A DNA stretch of 64,000 bases, from NCBI GenBank assembly GCA_018673255.1, contig JABHDC010000236.1, positions 47,112 through 111,111 on the forward strand, in the 5' to 3' direction. The position numbers were made by a program, and so were the translations under genes. This document shows positions 32,719 through 41,329 of the stretch, one piece after another. Numbering within the stretch: position 1 is the stretch's first letter; the number at the start of each line of letters is the position of its first letter. The stretch comes from Gemmatimonadota bacterium. Its GTDB lineage: Bacteria > Latescibacterota > UBA2968 > UBA8231. A model generated the notes under the pieces. That model saw nothing but the letters and a program-made list of their open reading frames with translations. It did not search any database and was not told where the DNA came from.

Positions 32719-34107
32719 ATGCTGCGCGCACTGATCATCAAAGAGTGGCTCATCAGTCTGATGGAACTCAGGTTCCTCGTGTGTGCCTCGTTGTGTGTCG
32801 TGTTGGGTGTGGTCAGCGTCTTCGTCTTGCGGGCAGACCTGGACGCGCGGCGGGCGGAATTCACGCACAATCAGAGCGAGTATCGAGACCAGGCGCGCGA
32901 GTATGGATCCTACCGACAGCTGCAGCGGCAGGGGATGCGGGTGGACCGGCCCCCGCAGAGCTTTCAAGTCCTGTTCTACGGTGTGGAGAAGACGCTGGAT
33001 CGGACCGCCGTCGTCACCGATGACTACATGCCCGGTTTTGCCGGCGATCTGAATACGAATCCGGCCGTGATGCTGTTCCCCGTGGCGGACATGCTCTTCA
33101 TCGTGGCCGTGGTGCTGAGCCTGTTGGCCTTCTTCATCTCCTACGACACGGTGGCCGGTGAACGCGAATCGGGAACGCTGAAGCTGTTGTTGTCATTTCC
33201 CGTGCCCCGCGATCTGGTCATCCTCGCCAAGTGGATCGGTGGCTACCTGAGTCTGGCGCTACCCTTCATCATCGCCCTGCTCACAGGAGCGCTGTTGATC
33301 TCGACCTCTGCCGAGATCCCCTTCACGAGCACGGACTGGCAGGCCTTTGTGATGGCGGGGGTCATTTCCTTGTTGTTGCTGGCCGTCATGTTCTCGATCG
33401 GCCTGCTGGTTTCGGTGCGGTCGCGGTCCTCTTCCACGGCCATCCTGACCTTGCTGTCACTGTGGGTATTGCTGGCACTGGTGATCCCCAATCTGGGACC
33501 CTATGTGGCCGAGGTCGTCGCACCGGTCCCGGATGTGGGACAGGTCGAAAGGGAGATCGCCCTGCGAACCCAGCAGATCTCGGAGCAATACCGGTCTGGT
33601 TGGGGGGGCATGCGGCGGCGGATGCGGGGAATGAGTCGGGAAGAGCGCAGTGCCTTCTTCCGACAGATGCGTGAACAGCGGGACAAGCTGCAAGCTGAAG
33701 TGAATGAGGCCACTTCCGACGTGATCGGTGACTTCGAGATTCAGCTGCGCCGGCAGACCGACATCGCGCGTCAGCTCACGCGGATCTCGCCTGTCGCCTC
33801 TTTCGTCTATGCCAGCACCGATGTGGGAGCCACCGGCGTGCGCCACGAGGAACGTCTGATCAATTCGTTGCGCGCCTACCAGCGACAGTTTGCTCGCTTC
33901 GTCACAGAACAGGCGGGAGAGGGTGGGAGTTTCTTCGGCGGCGATGAGGACTACGATATCAGCGCCCTGCCGAGCTTCGACTACCGCGCTGAGAGTCTGG
34001 GCGAACGCTTCGAATCGAGGATGGTCGACACACTCCTGCTGCTGCTGTTCGCGGTGGCCTTCTTCATGGCCGCCTTTGTGTCCTTCCTGCGATCAGACAT
34101 TTCCTGA
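32719..34107 (+). CDS. ABC-2-type transporter permease, second of two paralogues
   Basis: A 462-residue protein starting 15 bases after its upstream paralogue. Topology matches: N-terminal helix (FLVCASLCVVLGVVSVFVL), a large extracytoplasmic domain, GERESGTLKLLLSFPVPRD, several helices, an Arg-rich soluble section (MRRRMRGMSREERSAFFRQM) and a C-terminal helix (LLLLLFAVAFFMAAFVSF). Similar membrane pairs form heterodimeric exporters with a cytoplasmic ATPase, which must be encoded elsewhere. A putative terminator follows. The transported substrate is unknown. Confidence 0.8.
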   Translation: MLRALIIKEWLISLMELRFLVCASLCVVLGVVSVFVLRADLDARRAEFTHNQSEYRDQAREYGSYRQLQRQGMRVDRPPQSFQVLFYGVEKTLDRTAVVTDDYMPGFAGDLNTNPAVMLFPVADMLFIVAVVLSLLAFFISYDTVAGERESGTLKLLLSFPVPRDLVILAKWIGGYLSLALPFIIALLTGALLISTSAEIPFTSTDWQAFVMAGVISLLLLAVMFSIGLLVSVRSRSSSTAILTLLSLWVLLALVIPNLGPYVAEVVAPVPDVGQVEREIALRTQQISEQYRSGWGGMRRRMRGMSREERSAFFRQMREQRDKLQAEVNEATSDVIGDFEIQLRRQTDIARQLTRISPVASFVYASTDVGATGVRHEERLINSLRAYQRQFARFVTEQAGEGGSFFGGDEDYDISALPSFDYRAESLGERFESRMVDTLLLLLFAVAFFMAAFVSFLRSDIS

Positions 34108-34119
34108 CCGGTACACAGA

Positions 34120-34139
34120 AAACGGGGCCCCGCCCGTTT
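34120..34139. terminator. Hairpin terminator between convergent genes
   Basis: AAACGGG at 34120-34126 pairs perfectly with CCCGTTT at 34133-34139 around a 6-base loop. It lies 12 bases after the second permease stop and about 50 bases past the stop of the opposing receiver gene. Confidence 0.6.
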
Positions 34140-34188
34140 GGCTGAACCCCTTGTTTCTCTGATCTCTTCTCGTGCACCTGTCTTGCTG

Positions 34189-34947
34189 TCAGCCGATGAG
34201 CTTCTCCACCTCTTCGGCAAGTCGCGTCCCGAGCTGATCATCGAGCACAACGAAGGCGTGAACATTTTCACCCTTGAGCATCTGCACATCCTGGGGTGTG
34301 AATTTCTCTGATACGACCACGGCCGGCGTATCGATTTTCGCCTCCCGGCGCAGGCGCCGCAACGACTCACCGCGACCAGCATCGGCCTGATCGATATTGG
34401 CGATGATCATGTCCGCCTTGCTGTCTTTCAACATCTGCTGAGCGCGTGGATAGGTGCTGGCAATCTTCACCTGGAATTGCTTGCCCAGCAGACTCAGAGA
34501 CATGGCCTGCGAATAGTTTGAGTCATCGATCAGAAGAATCGAGGCCTTGCCCACTGGTTGTTCGACTGCAGCATCCTCGATGCCCAGTGCCTTGTTGATG
34601 GTATCCCGGAGGCGTTCGCGATTGAAGGGCTTGACCAGATAACCAGCCGGTGAGATCCCCTGGGCGCGCGCCACGGTGGCCTTGTCCGTGTGAGCCGTAA
34701 GGAAGACGATGGGCGTCTGGGTGCGCTCGTCAATGATCTGCGCTGCCTCTACCCCATCCCGCTTGCCCTGCAGACTGATGTCCATCAGCACGAGGTCGGG
34801 TTTGTGTTCAGCCACTTTAGCCACCGCTTCGTTGGCGAACTGGGCGGTGCCCACCACGTCGAAACCAAGACGAGTCAGCGTCTGCTCGATATCTCGGGCG
34901 ACGACGGCCTCGTCTTCGACAATCAGGATCTTATGCTTGTCTGCCAT
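34189..34947 (-). CDS. Response regulator with two receiver domains, the second degenerate
   Basis: A 252-residue protein made of two receiver domains. The first (about 5-125) is intact: EDE at 11-13, phosphoacceptor D56 (LVLMDISLQG), switch Thr in FLTAHT and Lys in LVKPFN. The second (about 136-250) keeps the LLIDDS acidic pair but has IIANIDQA where the phosphoacceptor strand should be and lacks the usual switch residues, so it probably cannot be phosphorylated. There is no DNA-binding output. The ATG at 34947 overlaps the kinase stop (TGATG), so it is the direct partner of that kinase. Confidence 0.85.
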   Translation of the reverse strand: MADKHKILIVEDEAVVARDIEQTLTRLGFDVVGTAQFANEAVAKVAEHKPDLVLMDISLQGKRDGVEAAQIIDERTQTPIVFLTAHTDKATVARAQGISPAGYLVKPFNRERLRDTINKALGIEDAAVEQPVGKASILLIDDSNYSQAMSLSLLGKQFQVKIASTYPRAQQMLKDSKADMIIANIDQADAGRGESLRRLRREAKIDTPAVVVSEKFTPQDVQMLKGENVHAFVVLDDQLGTRLAEEVEKLIG

Positions 34948-36614
34948 CAATTAGCCACGGGGAATTGTATCGAGAAATGGGTGCCCTGGTCACGATCGAT
35001 CTGTAGTGTGCCACGCAACTGACGGGCCAGATCGGTTACCAGACGCAGACCAAGCGACGCAGAAGAGCCGATGTCGAAAGACTCGGGCAACCCGATCCCA
35101 TCGTCTCCCACACTCAACGTGGCCTGGTGTGCCGCCGTAACCAAGGATAGATGGACCGTGCCGGCCCTGCCATCGGGGAATGCGTATTTCAGACTATTCG
35201 ACAACAACTCATGCACCAGCAGTCCGCAATGGATGGCGGTATCCACATCGACGATCAGAGGTGCAACATCGATGTGAAGGGCGATGGGGCGGTTCTCAGC
35301 CCCATATGATGACACAACATGTTCTGCCAGGCTCACAATGTAGTCACCACAATCGATGTGGCCCAGATCCGGCGATTCGTAGAGTCGCTCGTGGATGAAG
35401 GCCATGGATTCGATCTGCGCGCGTGATTCACTGAAACTGGCCCGTGCTGTGGCGTCCTGGAGACTGTCGGCTCGTAGACTCAACAGGCTCGAAACCACCT
35501 GCAGGTTGTTCTTCACCCGATGGTGGACCTCTTTGAGGAGGACATCCTTCTCTGCCAGTGAACTGGCGAGCTTGACCTCGGCACGGGTGCGTTCAGCCAC
35601 CTCGCGCTGCAGATCGAGATTGTGTTGTTCCAGCACTCTCAAGTCATCGACCCGACGGAATCCTTCCTCCAGTCCTTCGGCAAGATAGACCAGCCACTCT
35701 ATCTGATCCTCATCGAAAGCGTGCGGCCGATCGGAGTTCAGAGCCAGTGTGCCATGTGAGAAGGGCACGTCGATCACCGACCGGATCGACTTCTCATAGT
35801 ACGTGGTGATATCCGTCCGCTCGTTGAAGAGGTCTTCAACGGCCACGTCGGGGCGGTATACCGGCTTGCCCCCCCTCCACAGTCGCATGATCAACGGTTG
35901 GGGACTCTCCTCGAGGGAGATCCAGGCCCCTCCACGCTGCATATTGTGCACCTGCACCTGATCATCGTGGACGAGGTTGATGGCGCTGTTGCTGTGATGG
36001 ATCCCCAATTCATTCAGGCTTTCGCGCAGTGTGACCATCACCTGCTCGATGTCGGCTGTCCCTCGCATTCGCCAGACCTGCTCCCGCAACTGGCGACGAG
36101 CGGCCACAGCCCGCAGTTGTGCGATCCGGCGGAATCCATCTTCGAGCAGATCCGCCATATCCTGCAGCCATTCGACATGCATGTCGCTGAAGGCATTCAC
36201 CTCACGACTGGAGGCGGCCAGCGTCCCCTGGGCAAAGGGAACATCAATGATGCAGGCGACGTCTGGGAAAAGGTCGTGTTCTGCGTAGGGATCGCAGTGA
36301 GCCAGATCACGCCTGTAGACGACCTCGCCTGAATTCCAGAAGCCGTAGACGGTGGCCGCACCCACGCTCTGCAGCTTGTGCCACTCGCCCTGCGGATTCA
36401 TGGAATGGCTGATCACTTCAGGAGGATCGGAGACATTGTCAACGACATTCACACCACAGTAGAGTAGGGGAACGCCAAGGTCGAGCAGTCCCTGACGAAT
36501 GGTGGTGAGCAGATCTCCCGTGCCATCCTGATCCTGCATGGCCCACATGGCATCGCGCACCTGTCGCGTCACACGACGACGCAGGGCAGCAGGGGTTTCA
36601 GTCAGGTTGGGCAT
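34947..36614 (-). CDS. Sensor histidine kinase with two GAF-like domains and HisKA_2
   Basis: A 555-residue soluble kinase; the ATG at 36614 is chosen because the conserved part begins there. Two similar sensory domains lie in tandem at about 20-170 and 185-330; each contains an L-x-LG start and a later IDVPF-x-x-GTLA motif (CIIDVPFAQGTLA and SVIDVPFSHGTLA), typical of GAF domains. The catalytic core follows: KEVHHRVKNNLQ (histidines 364-365), N-box LVHELLSNSLKYAFPDG and G-boxes GDDGIGLPE and SLGLRLVTDLA. It sits 20 bases downstream of msrA and overlaps its receiver. The tandem GAF repeat and the location after a methionine-sulfoxide reductase make a small-molecule or redox signal plausible. 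Confidence 0.85.
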   Translation of the reverse strand: MPNLTETPAALRRRVTRQVRDAMWAMQDQDGTGDLLTTIRQGLLDLGVPLLYCGVNVVDNVSDPPEVISHSMNPQGEWHKLQSVGAATVYGFWNSGEVVYRRDLAHCDPYAEHDLFPDVACIIDVPFAQGTLAASSREVNAFSDMHVEWLQDMADLLEDGFRRIAQLRAVAARRQLREQVWRMRGTADIEQVMVTLRESLNELGIHHSNSAINLVHDDQVQVHNMQRGGAWISLEESPQPLIMRLWRGGKPVYRPDVAVEDLFNERTDITTYYEKSIRSVIDVPFSHGTLALNSDRPHAFDEDQIEWLVYLAEGLEEGFRRVDDLRVLEQHNLDLQREVAERTRAEVKLASSLAEKDVLLKEVHHRVKNNLQVVSSLLSLRADSLQDATARASFSESRAQIESMAFIHERLYESPDLGHIDCGDYIVSLAEHVVSSYGAENRPIALHIDVAPLIVDVDTAIHCGLLVHELLSNSLKYAFPDGRAGTVHLSLVTAAHQATLSVGDDGIGLPESFDIGSSASLGLRLVTDLARQLRGTLQIDRDQGTHFSIQFPVAN

Positions 36615-36634
36615 CTGGTGGCACCGGACAGGAT

Positions 36635-37171
36635 TCAGGTTCGCAGACGATGGGAGAAGCGCTGGCGGAACTTGGCGACCTTCGGACCGACCACCATCAT
36701 GCAATATGGCTGTTGCGGATTGCGGCGGAAATAGTCGTCGTGGTCGGCCCCGGCCGGCCAGAAGCGTTCCAGGGGCTGTACCTGCGTTACAATGGGCGCC
36801 GCAAAGACGGCCTCGTCCGTCAGTCGCGTCACCAACCTCGTCGCCCCCACCGCCTGCGCCTCATCCTCGGTGAAGATCGCCGATCGATATTGAGGTCCCA
36901 CGTCGTTGCCCTGCCGATCGATGGTCGTGGGATCATGGATCCCGAAGAAGATCTCGAGGATGTCCGTATAGGTGATCGACGTCGTGTCGAATTCCACCTG
37001 CACCACCTCGGCGTGTCCCGTGGTGCCGCTGCAGACAGCTTCGTAGGTCGGCGACTCCATCTGGCCCCCGGCATACCCTGAGCCCGTACGGACCACGCCC
37101 TCCACCTGCTCATAGACCGCCTCCAGGCACCAGAAGCAACCACCGCCCAGTGTCGCTCGTTCCATCGTCAC
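36635..37171 (-). CDS. msrA: Peptide methionine-S-sulfoxide reductase
   Basis: A 178-residue MsrA that reduces methionine-S-sulfoxide in proteins. The catalytic motif GGCFWCLEA holds the nucleophilic Cys at residue 12. The family pattern continues with GYAGG, YEAVCSGTTGHAEVVQV, DPTTIDRQGNDVGPQYRSAIF and a C-terminal PQQPYCMMVV. The second Cys of that last segment may act in regeneration. The start is a GTG at 37171 overlapping the beta-propeller stop (GTGA), or the ATG at 37165. There is no signal peptide, so it repairs cytoplasmic proteins. It is followed by a kinase/receiver pair 20 bases downstream. Confidence 0.95.
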   Translation of the reverse strand: MTMERATLGGGCFWCLEAVYEQVEGVVRTGSGYAGGQMESPTYEAVCSGTTGHAEVVQVEFDTTSITYTDILEIFFGIHDPTTIDRQGNDVGPQYRSAIFTEDEAQAVGATRLVTRLTDEAVFAAPIVTQVQPLERFWPAGADHDDYFRRNPQQPYCMMVVGPKVAKFRQRFSHRLRT

Positions 37172-39066
37172 GCTTCAACTCCCGCGATATTGCAGCTATA
37201 CAGATGGGATCCGCTGCCAAAATAGATTCTGCCATTCAATAGATCACCCCCACACTGAATGGGGATCGGTGCTTCGCTCAACAACTCGATCTTGTAGTCG
37301 GGACCACCGGAAATTCGGGCGATCCCTTTCTGGAACAGCAGATACATCTCTCCTGAGTCCGGATCACGAATGAACAGGCGGGGGCCCTGGTGGTACGCCG
37401 TGAGGCCGAACTGTTCCTCGGTGGCATGCTCCTTCAGAATGACCCGCGCCACCGGATCAAAGACGAAGAACCGCGAACGGTCAGCGATGCCGTAGATGAG
37501 CCCGCCCGCCGCGACCGCCAGATCCGTGTATTCACTCACACCGTCCAGGGCGGGAGCATGCCACGTGATCTCTTTGCTGTCCAGATCCAGTTCCACAAGG
37601 GTTGCGAGATCTGCCAGCCGTTCGCCGCCGGTTCCGGGTGCCACCGTGGTGCCGGCGAGAATTCGGCGTCCTTCCAGTGGCACCAGACTCATGACAGCGT
37701 GATGTTCGATCAGATCAGTGTGCTCCCGGAGCACACCTGTTTCCGTCGCTCGGTCCCAGAACAGGACCCCACCACCCGTCAGACCGTACCCGGGACCCCC
37801 GGCGAGGACGACATCACGACCATTCTCGTGAGCCAGCAAGGCGTGGGGGCGATTGATCGCCGGCGCTGTCTGTATCAGGAAGCGGGGGTTGGTCTGGCTC
37901 GCCGCTGGATCCGTCGCCACCCAGGGGGCGGCAGGATCCCACTCGAGCAGGAATCCCCCCGTGTAGCCACCGACGAAGAAATGGTCGCCCTGGGGAGCCA
38001 CGGTATTCCATTGTCCGTGACAGGCACGGTTCGTCCACTCATCTTCAACCGGGTCGTAGCGGAAGAAGCGCATGGGGAAGGCCGTTCCACCACAGACCGT
38101 GCTCCCCGGTGCCACCGCGACACCCATCAGGTGCGCCCCCTCGCTGCTGTAGCCGAAGGTACTGCGCCAGGTACGGTGGGTGGTCGGGTCTTCGACGACG
38201 AGCTCCCGCTCCACCGTGTCACAGCGTGTCATCACCCGCCCGGAGGGGAACTGCGTGTGGAAGAGGCCCTGACTTGAGGTGATGATCTGTTTGAGCTGCC
38301 GATCTGTCCGAGCCCCTATGTCTGTTCGTTGGCCCTGATGCAACTTGATCCAGACATCTTCCTGTTGGGCACCCGAGTCTGCCACCGCATAGACACAGCC
38401 ATCCTCGTCCCGCTCAAGGTAGGCGGTGGCGCCAGACACTCGTTCGTCTTCTTCAAACATGGGCGTCGCCGTGGCCGTTGCCGGATCAAAGGCGATCACC
38501 TGCGTCGAGGTGTTGCCGACGGCAAAGTAGATCCAGCCCGCATCATCGGCGGCGATGAATCGCTGGTATTGTGGCCAGTTCTGCAAGTACACGTGGCCGA
38601 AGTCCGTGAACTGGCCCGTCGACGGATCATAACGAACCAGACCACTGTCGGGATAACTCACCGACCAGATGCAACCCTCATCATCCTCTGTCATGCCCAT
38701 CGTCATCTTGGGGACGGTAGACTGGCAGAATGTGAAAGAGCGGGACGTAGGATCGAATTCGACAAAGTGGCTGTTGAAGTGCGTGTAGAACCGATTGCGG
38801 CTCGATAGAACCGATGCATAGGGGCAATCGTGACCCGGATCGAATGGCATGGGGACCTCCGTCGCCTCGCCAGTCAGGGCATCGAGGACGAGACAGGCAT
38901 ACCCACCACGATGATCGAAGAGCCAGATGAGAACCACATCGCGGCCCTCACCGTCGATGGTGGCCACCGTACCGCGGTGGTTGCTGACCGGTGTCGCTAC
39001 ACCGTGGTCGCAGTAGCCATGGCCCAGGTCGGTCGTGCCAAATGAGCTCGAGTCGGTATCAGGCAT
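37168..39066 (-). CDS. Beta-propeller repeat protein, 632 aa
   Basis: I do not recognise a named family. The sequence consists of about 12 to 14 blade-like units with recurring aromatic-Asp-Pro patterns (HFVEFDPTSRSF, LVRYDPSTGQFTDFG, VIAFDPATATATPMF, FFRYDPVEDEWTN, FFVFDPVARVIL), suggesting two seven-bladed propellers in tandem. No signal peptide is visible. Such proteins often bind ligands or act as sugar-acid lactonase-like enzymes, but no catalytic signature is seen. The ATG at 39066 is preferred over a TTG two codons upstream. Its stop overlaps the msrA start, so it heads the operon propeller - MsrA - kinase - receiver. Confidence 0.65.
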   Translation of the reverse strand: MPDTDSSSFGTTDLGHGYCDHGVATPVSNHRGTVATIDGEGRDVVLIWLFDHRGGYACLVLDALTGEATEVPMPFDPGHDCPYASVLSSRNRFYTHFNSHFVEFDPTSRSFTFCQSTVPKMTMGMTEDDEGCIWSVSYPDSGLVRYDPSTGQFTDFGHVYLQNWPQYQRFIAADDAGWIYFAVGNTSTQVIAFDPATATATPMFEEDERVSGATAYLERDEDGCVYAVADSGAQQEDVWIKLHQGQRTDIGARTDRQLKQIITSSQGLFHTQFPSGRVMTRCDTVERELVVEDPTTHRTWRSTFGYSSEGAHLMGVAVAPGSTVCGGTAFPMRFFRYDPVEDEWTNRACHGQWNTVAPQGDHFFVGGYTGGFLLEWDPAAPWVATDPAASQTNPRFLIQTAPAINRPHALLAHENGRDVVLAGGPGYGLTGGGVLFWDRATETGVLREHTDLIEHHAVMSLVPLEGRRILAGTTVAPGTGGERLADLATLVELDLDSKEITWHAPALDGVSEYTDLAVAAGGLIYGIADRSRFFVFDPVARVILKEHATEEQFGLTAYHQGPRLFIRDPDSGEMYLLFQKGIARISGGPDYKIELLSEAPIPIQCGGDLLNGRIYFGSGSHLYSCNIAGVEA

Positions 39067-39234
39067 CGTCAACAGGATTCTTGTCGTTGGAGGTGGAGGC
39101 AGATTGCTTGAATTGCGAAGATCGGCTTCGAAGCACGGCGGCGACAGGTCGTGGCTACTATCGGTTCCTTCAGCCTCGGCATATACTCACGCCGTGATAT
39201 TCTTTGGAGAAGGTACAGAATGGGAGGAACCTCT

Positions 39235-40299
39235 GTGAAAACCTATCGCGTCGCCATCGTGGGTCTGGGTCGAATGGGATCGACCATCGATGACGAGGGC
39301 CATACAACGCTGCCCTATTCGGTGGCCGCCGCCGCACAAGCTTCGTCGCAACTGGAGCTGGTGGCAGGTTGTGATCTGGTCGCAGAGAAGTGCCAACGTT
39401 TTGCAGAGCGTTGGGGCGTGTCGGCAGTCTATGAGAGCGTGCAAGAGATGGTTGAGGCACAGCAGCCCGATCTGGTGGCGGTATGCACTCGCGCGGCGGG
39501 CACCGATCAGCGGGAGGCGCCATCGGCCGACTATCGGGTGGATCTGCATGCCGACCTGACCGTGATGTTGTGCGAATTGGGCGTACCCATGTTGTATGTC
39601 GAGAAAGCAATGGCCTGCTCCATGACTCGGGCCGATGACATCCTTCACGCGGTACAGAAGAGCGGCGCTCTGCTCAACACAGGGGTCCTGCGTCGATTCG
39701 ACAACCGGTACGATCCAGTTCGTGATGCAGTGCTGGCAGGACGGATTGGCGAGCCCAAGGCTGCCATTCATTATGCAGCGTCAAGTCTGATGCACGGACA
39801 CATCCACTCGATCGACACCCTGTCATGGATACTGGGAGACCCTGCCATCGAAGCTGTGCGCGGGCAATTCGACGACACAGGGTACAAGGTCGAAAACTCG
39901 CACGTGCCCTTTGATCCGCGCTCGACCTATCAGCTACGGCTGGCGGGTGGGATCGAGGCGTCTTCCGTGGCAGCCGGATTCTGGGAGTTCGAAGTGCTGG
40001 GCAGTGAAGGCAGTATTCGCTCACTGAACAATGGCGCAGGTGCCCAACTGAGAGTCGCAACAGAGGAACGCGGCTGGGAGGAGATGGCGATGGAACCGGT
40101 GACGCCGACCAGCACCGTCGTGTCTTGCCTGGAAGATCTGGTTCGGGCCCACGAGACGGGACAAGTGACGCGGGGACATGTAGAGATCACTCACCAGATC
40201 ACCTCTGCGTGCCTGTCGATTGCCGAGAGTCATCGTCAAGGTGGAGGCTGGCTGGCCCCCGATGAAGTGGATCGTGACCTCTATGTGTTCCACATCTGA
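39235..40299 (+). CDS. Gfo/Idh/MocA-family oxidoreductase
   Basis: A 354-residue NAD(P)-dependent dehydrogenase-type protein. The N-terminal Rossmann motif is VAIVGLGRMGSTI, followed by GCDLVAEKCQRFAERWG. The family EKP-type element reads VEKAMA (catalytic Lys present, Pro replaced by Ala). The C-terminal sheet domain includes FWEFEVLGSEGSIRSL. Substrates in this family are usually sugars, inositols or other polyols. The GTG at 39235 is favoured because GGGAGGA lies 5 bases before it; an ATG at 39220 would place that site inside the gene. Transcribed alone, divergent from the beta-propeller operon. Confidence 0.85.
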   Translation: MKTYRVAIVGLGRMGSTIDDEGHTTLPYSVAAAAQASSQLELVAGCDLVAEKCQRFAERWGVSAVYESVQEMVEAQQPDLVAVCTRAAGTDQREAPSADYRVDLHADLTVMLCELGVPMLYVEKAMACSMTRADDILHAVQKSGALLNTGVLRRFDNRYDPVRDAVLAGRIGEPKAAIHYAASSLMHGHIHSIDTLSWILGDPAIEAVRGQFDDTGYKVENSHVPFDPRSTYQLRLAGGIEASSVAAGFWEFEVLGSEGSIRSLNNGAGAQLRVATEERGWEEMAMEPVTPTSTVVSCLEDLVRAHETGQVTRGHVEITHQITSACLSIAESHRQGGGWLAPDEVDRDLYVFHI

Positions 40300-40408
40300 G
40301 GATGGGTAGCGGCCCTCGGGCCTAGACAGGCCGAGGCGCCGTGTCGTGGCCTGGAACGCAGTTGCTGATGCATGGTGACGGGAAGCCGCACGCCAGAAAG
40401 AACACACG

Positions 40409-40443
40409 ACGACCCGCCACCGGGTTATCCGGCGGCGGGTCGT
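40409..40443. terminator. Strong hairpin terminator between oxidoreductase and sigma factor genes
   Basis: Arms 40409-40423 and 40429-40443 pair over 14 of 15 positions around a GTTAT loop. The sigma factor stop lies 34 bases away on the minus strand, where a T-rich stretch follows the stem; the oxidoreductase stop is about 110 bases away, so it can serve both genes. Confidence 0.75.
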
Positions 40444-40477
40444 GGAATTTCGGGTACAGCTGTAGTTTTCCGCGGCC

Positions 40478-41329
40478 TCAGCCTTCGAGGGAGCTGAGTT
40501 CCTCGTGGCGCGAGGGATGACGCAGCTTGCCGAAAGCGCGCTCCTTCAACTGCCGAATGCGCTCGCGGGTCAGCCCCATGCGATCACCGATCTGCTCCAA
40601 CGTCATCGGCTCCGAACCATCCAGGCCAAAATACAACTGGATGATCTCGTGCTCACGCTCGTCGAGGCCAGTCAGCACCTTTTCCAGCTGACGCTGACTC
40701 GACATGCGCGTGACGGTTTCATCGGGCTGCAACTGACCCTGATCGGCCAGTCGCTTCAACAGCGTTGTATCCTCGTCTTCATCGAAAACGGCGCGATCGA
40801 GTGAAACCGTGCGACGTCCGCTGAGCATGGTGTCCCGCACTTCCGTGACGGGAATCTCCAGGACGTTGGCGATTTCAGAATCGTCGGCTGTGCCTTCGTT
40901 GGCGTTACCCAGTTGCTGGGCGGTGCGAGCAATCTTGCGTAGCAGGTTCAGGCGATTCAGGGGTAGTCGTACAGTTCGACTGTCCTCAGCCAGCGTCTGC
41001 TGGATGGCCTGGCGAATCCACCAGACCGCGTAGGAGATGAACTTGAAGCCGCGGGTTGCATCGAAGCGATCGACGGCTGTCATGAGACCGAGATTTCCGG
41101 CGCTGATCAACTCAGAAAAGGAAAGGCCTCGATTGCGGTATTGCTTGGCCACGGTGACGACGAAGAGGAGGTTGGCCTCGGCCAACTCTTCCCGGGCTCG
41201 ATCGTCACCCGCGGCGATGCGCTCCGCCAATTCGGCTTCCTTCGCACGGGACAGCGGGGTGGAACTGGCGATCTCACTGAAGTACGTCTGCAGACTGACA
41301 TCCTCGTCGGTCCAGCTTTCGTAATTCAC
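40478..41329 (-). CDS. rpoD: RNA polymerase sigma factor, short primary (RpoD/SigA-like) type
   Basis: A 283-residue sigma-70 protein that directs RNA polymerase to promoters. Region 1.2 starts SLQTYFSEIASSTPLSR. Region 2 is nearly canonical (NLLFVVTVAKQYRNRGLSF, SAGNLGLMTAVDRFDATRG, FISYAVWWIRQAI), region 3 carries RLPLNRLNLLRKI, and region 4.2 has TLEQIGDRMGLTRERIRQLKE. Region 1.1 and the long non-conserved insert are absent, as in primary sigma factors of Bacteroidota and relatives; an alternative group 2 factor cannot be excluded. The start is a GTG at 41329 with AAGGAG about 9 bases upstream. The leader holds a perfect 6-bp hairpin. Confidence 0.9.
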   Translation of the reverse strand: MNYESWTDEDVSLQTYFSEIASSTPLSRAKEAELAERIAAGDDRAREELAEANLLFVVTVAKQYRNRGLSFSELISAGNLGLMTAVDRFDATRGFKFISYAVWWIRQAIQQTLAEDSRTVRLPLNRLNLLRKIARTAQQLGNANEGTADDSEIANVLEIPVTEVRDTMLSGRRTVSLDRAVFDEDEDTTLLKRLADQGQLQPDETVTRMSSQRQLEKVLTGLDEREHEIIQLYFGLDGSEPMTLEQIGDRMGLTRERIRQLKERAFGKLRHPSRHEELSSLEG

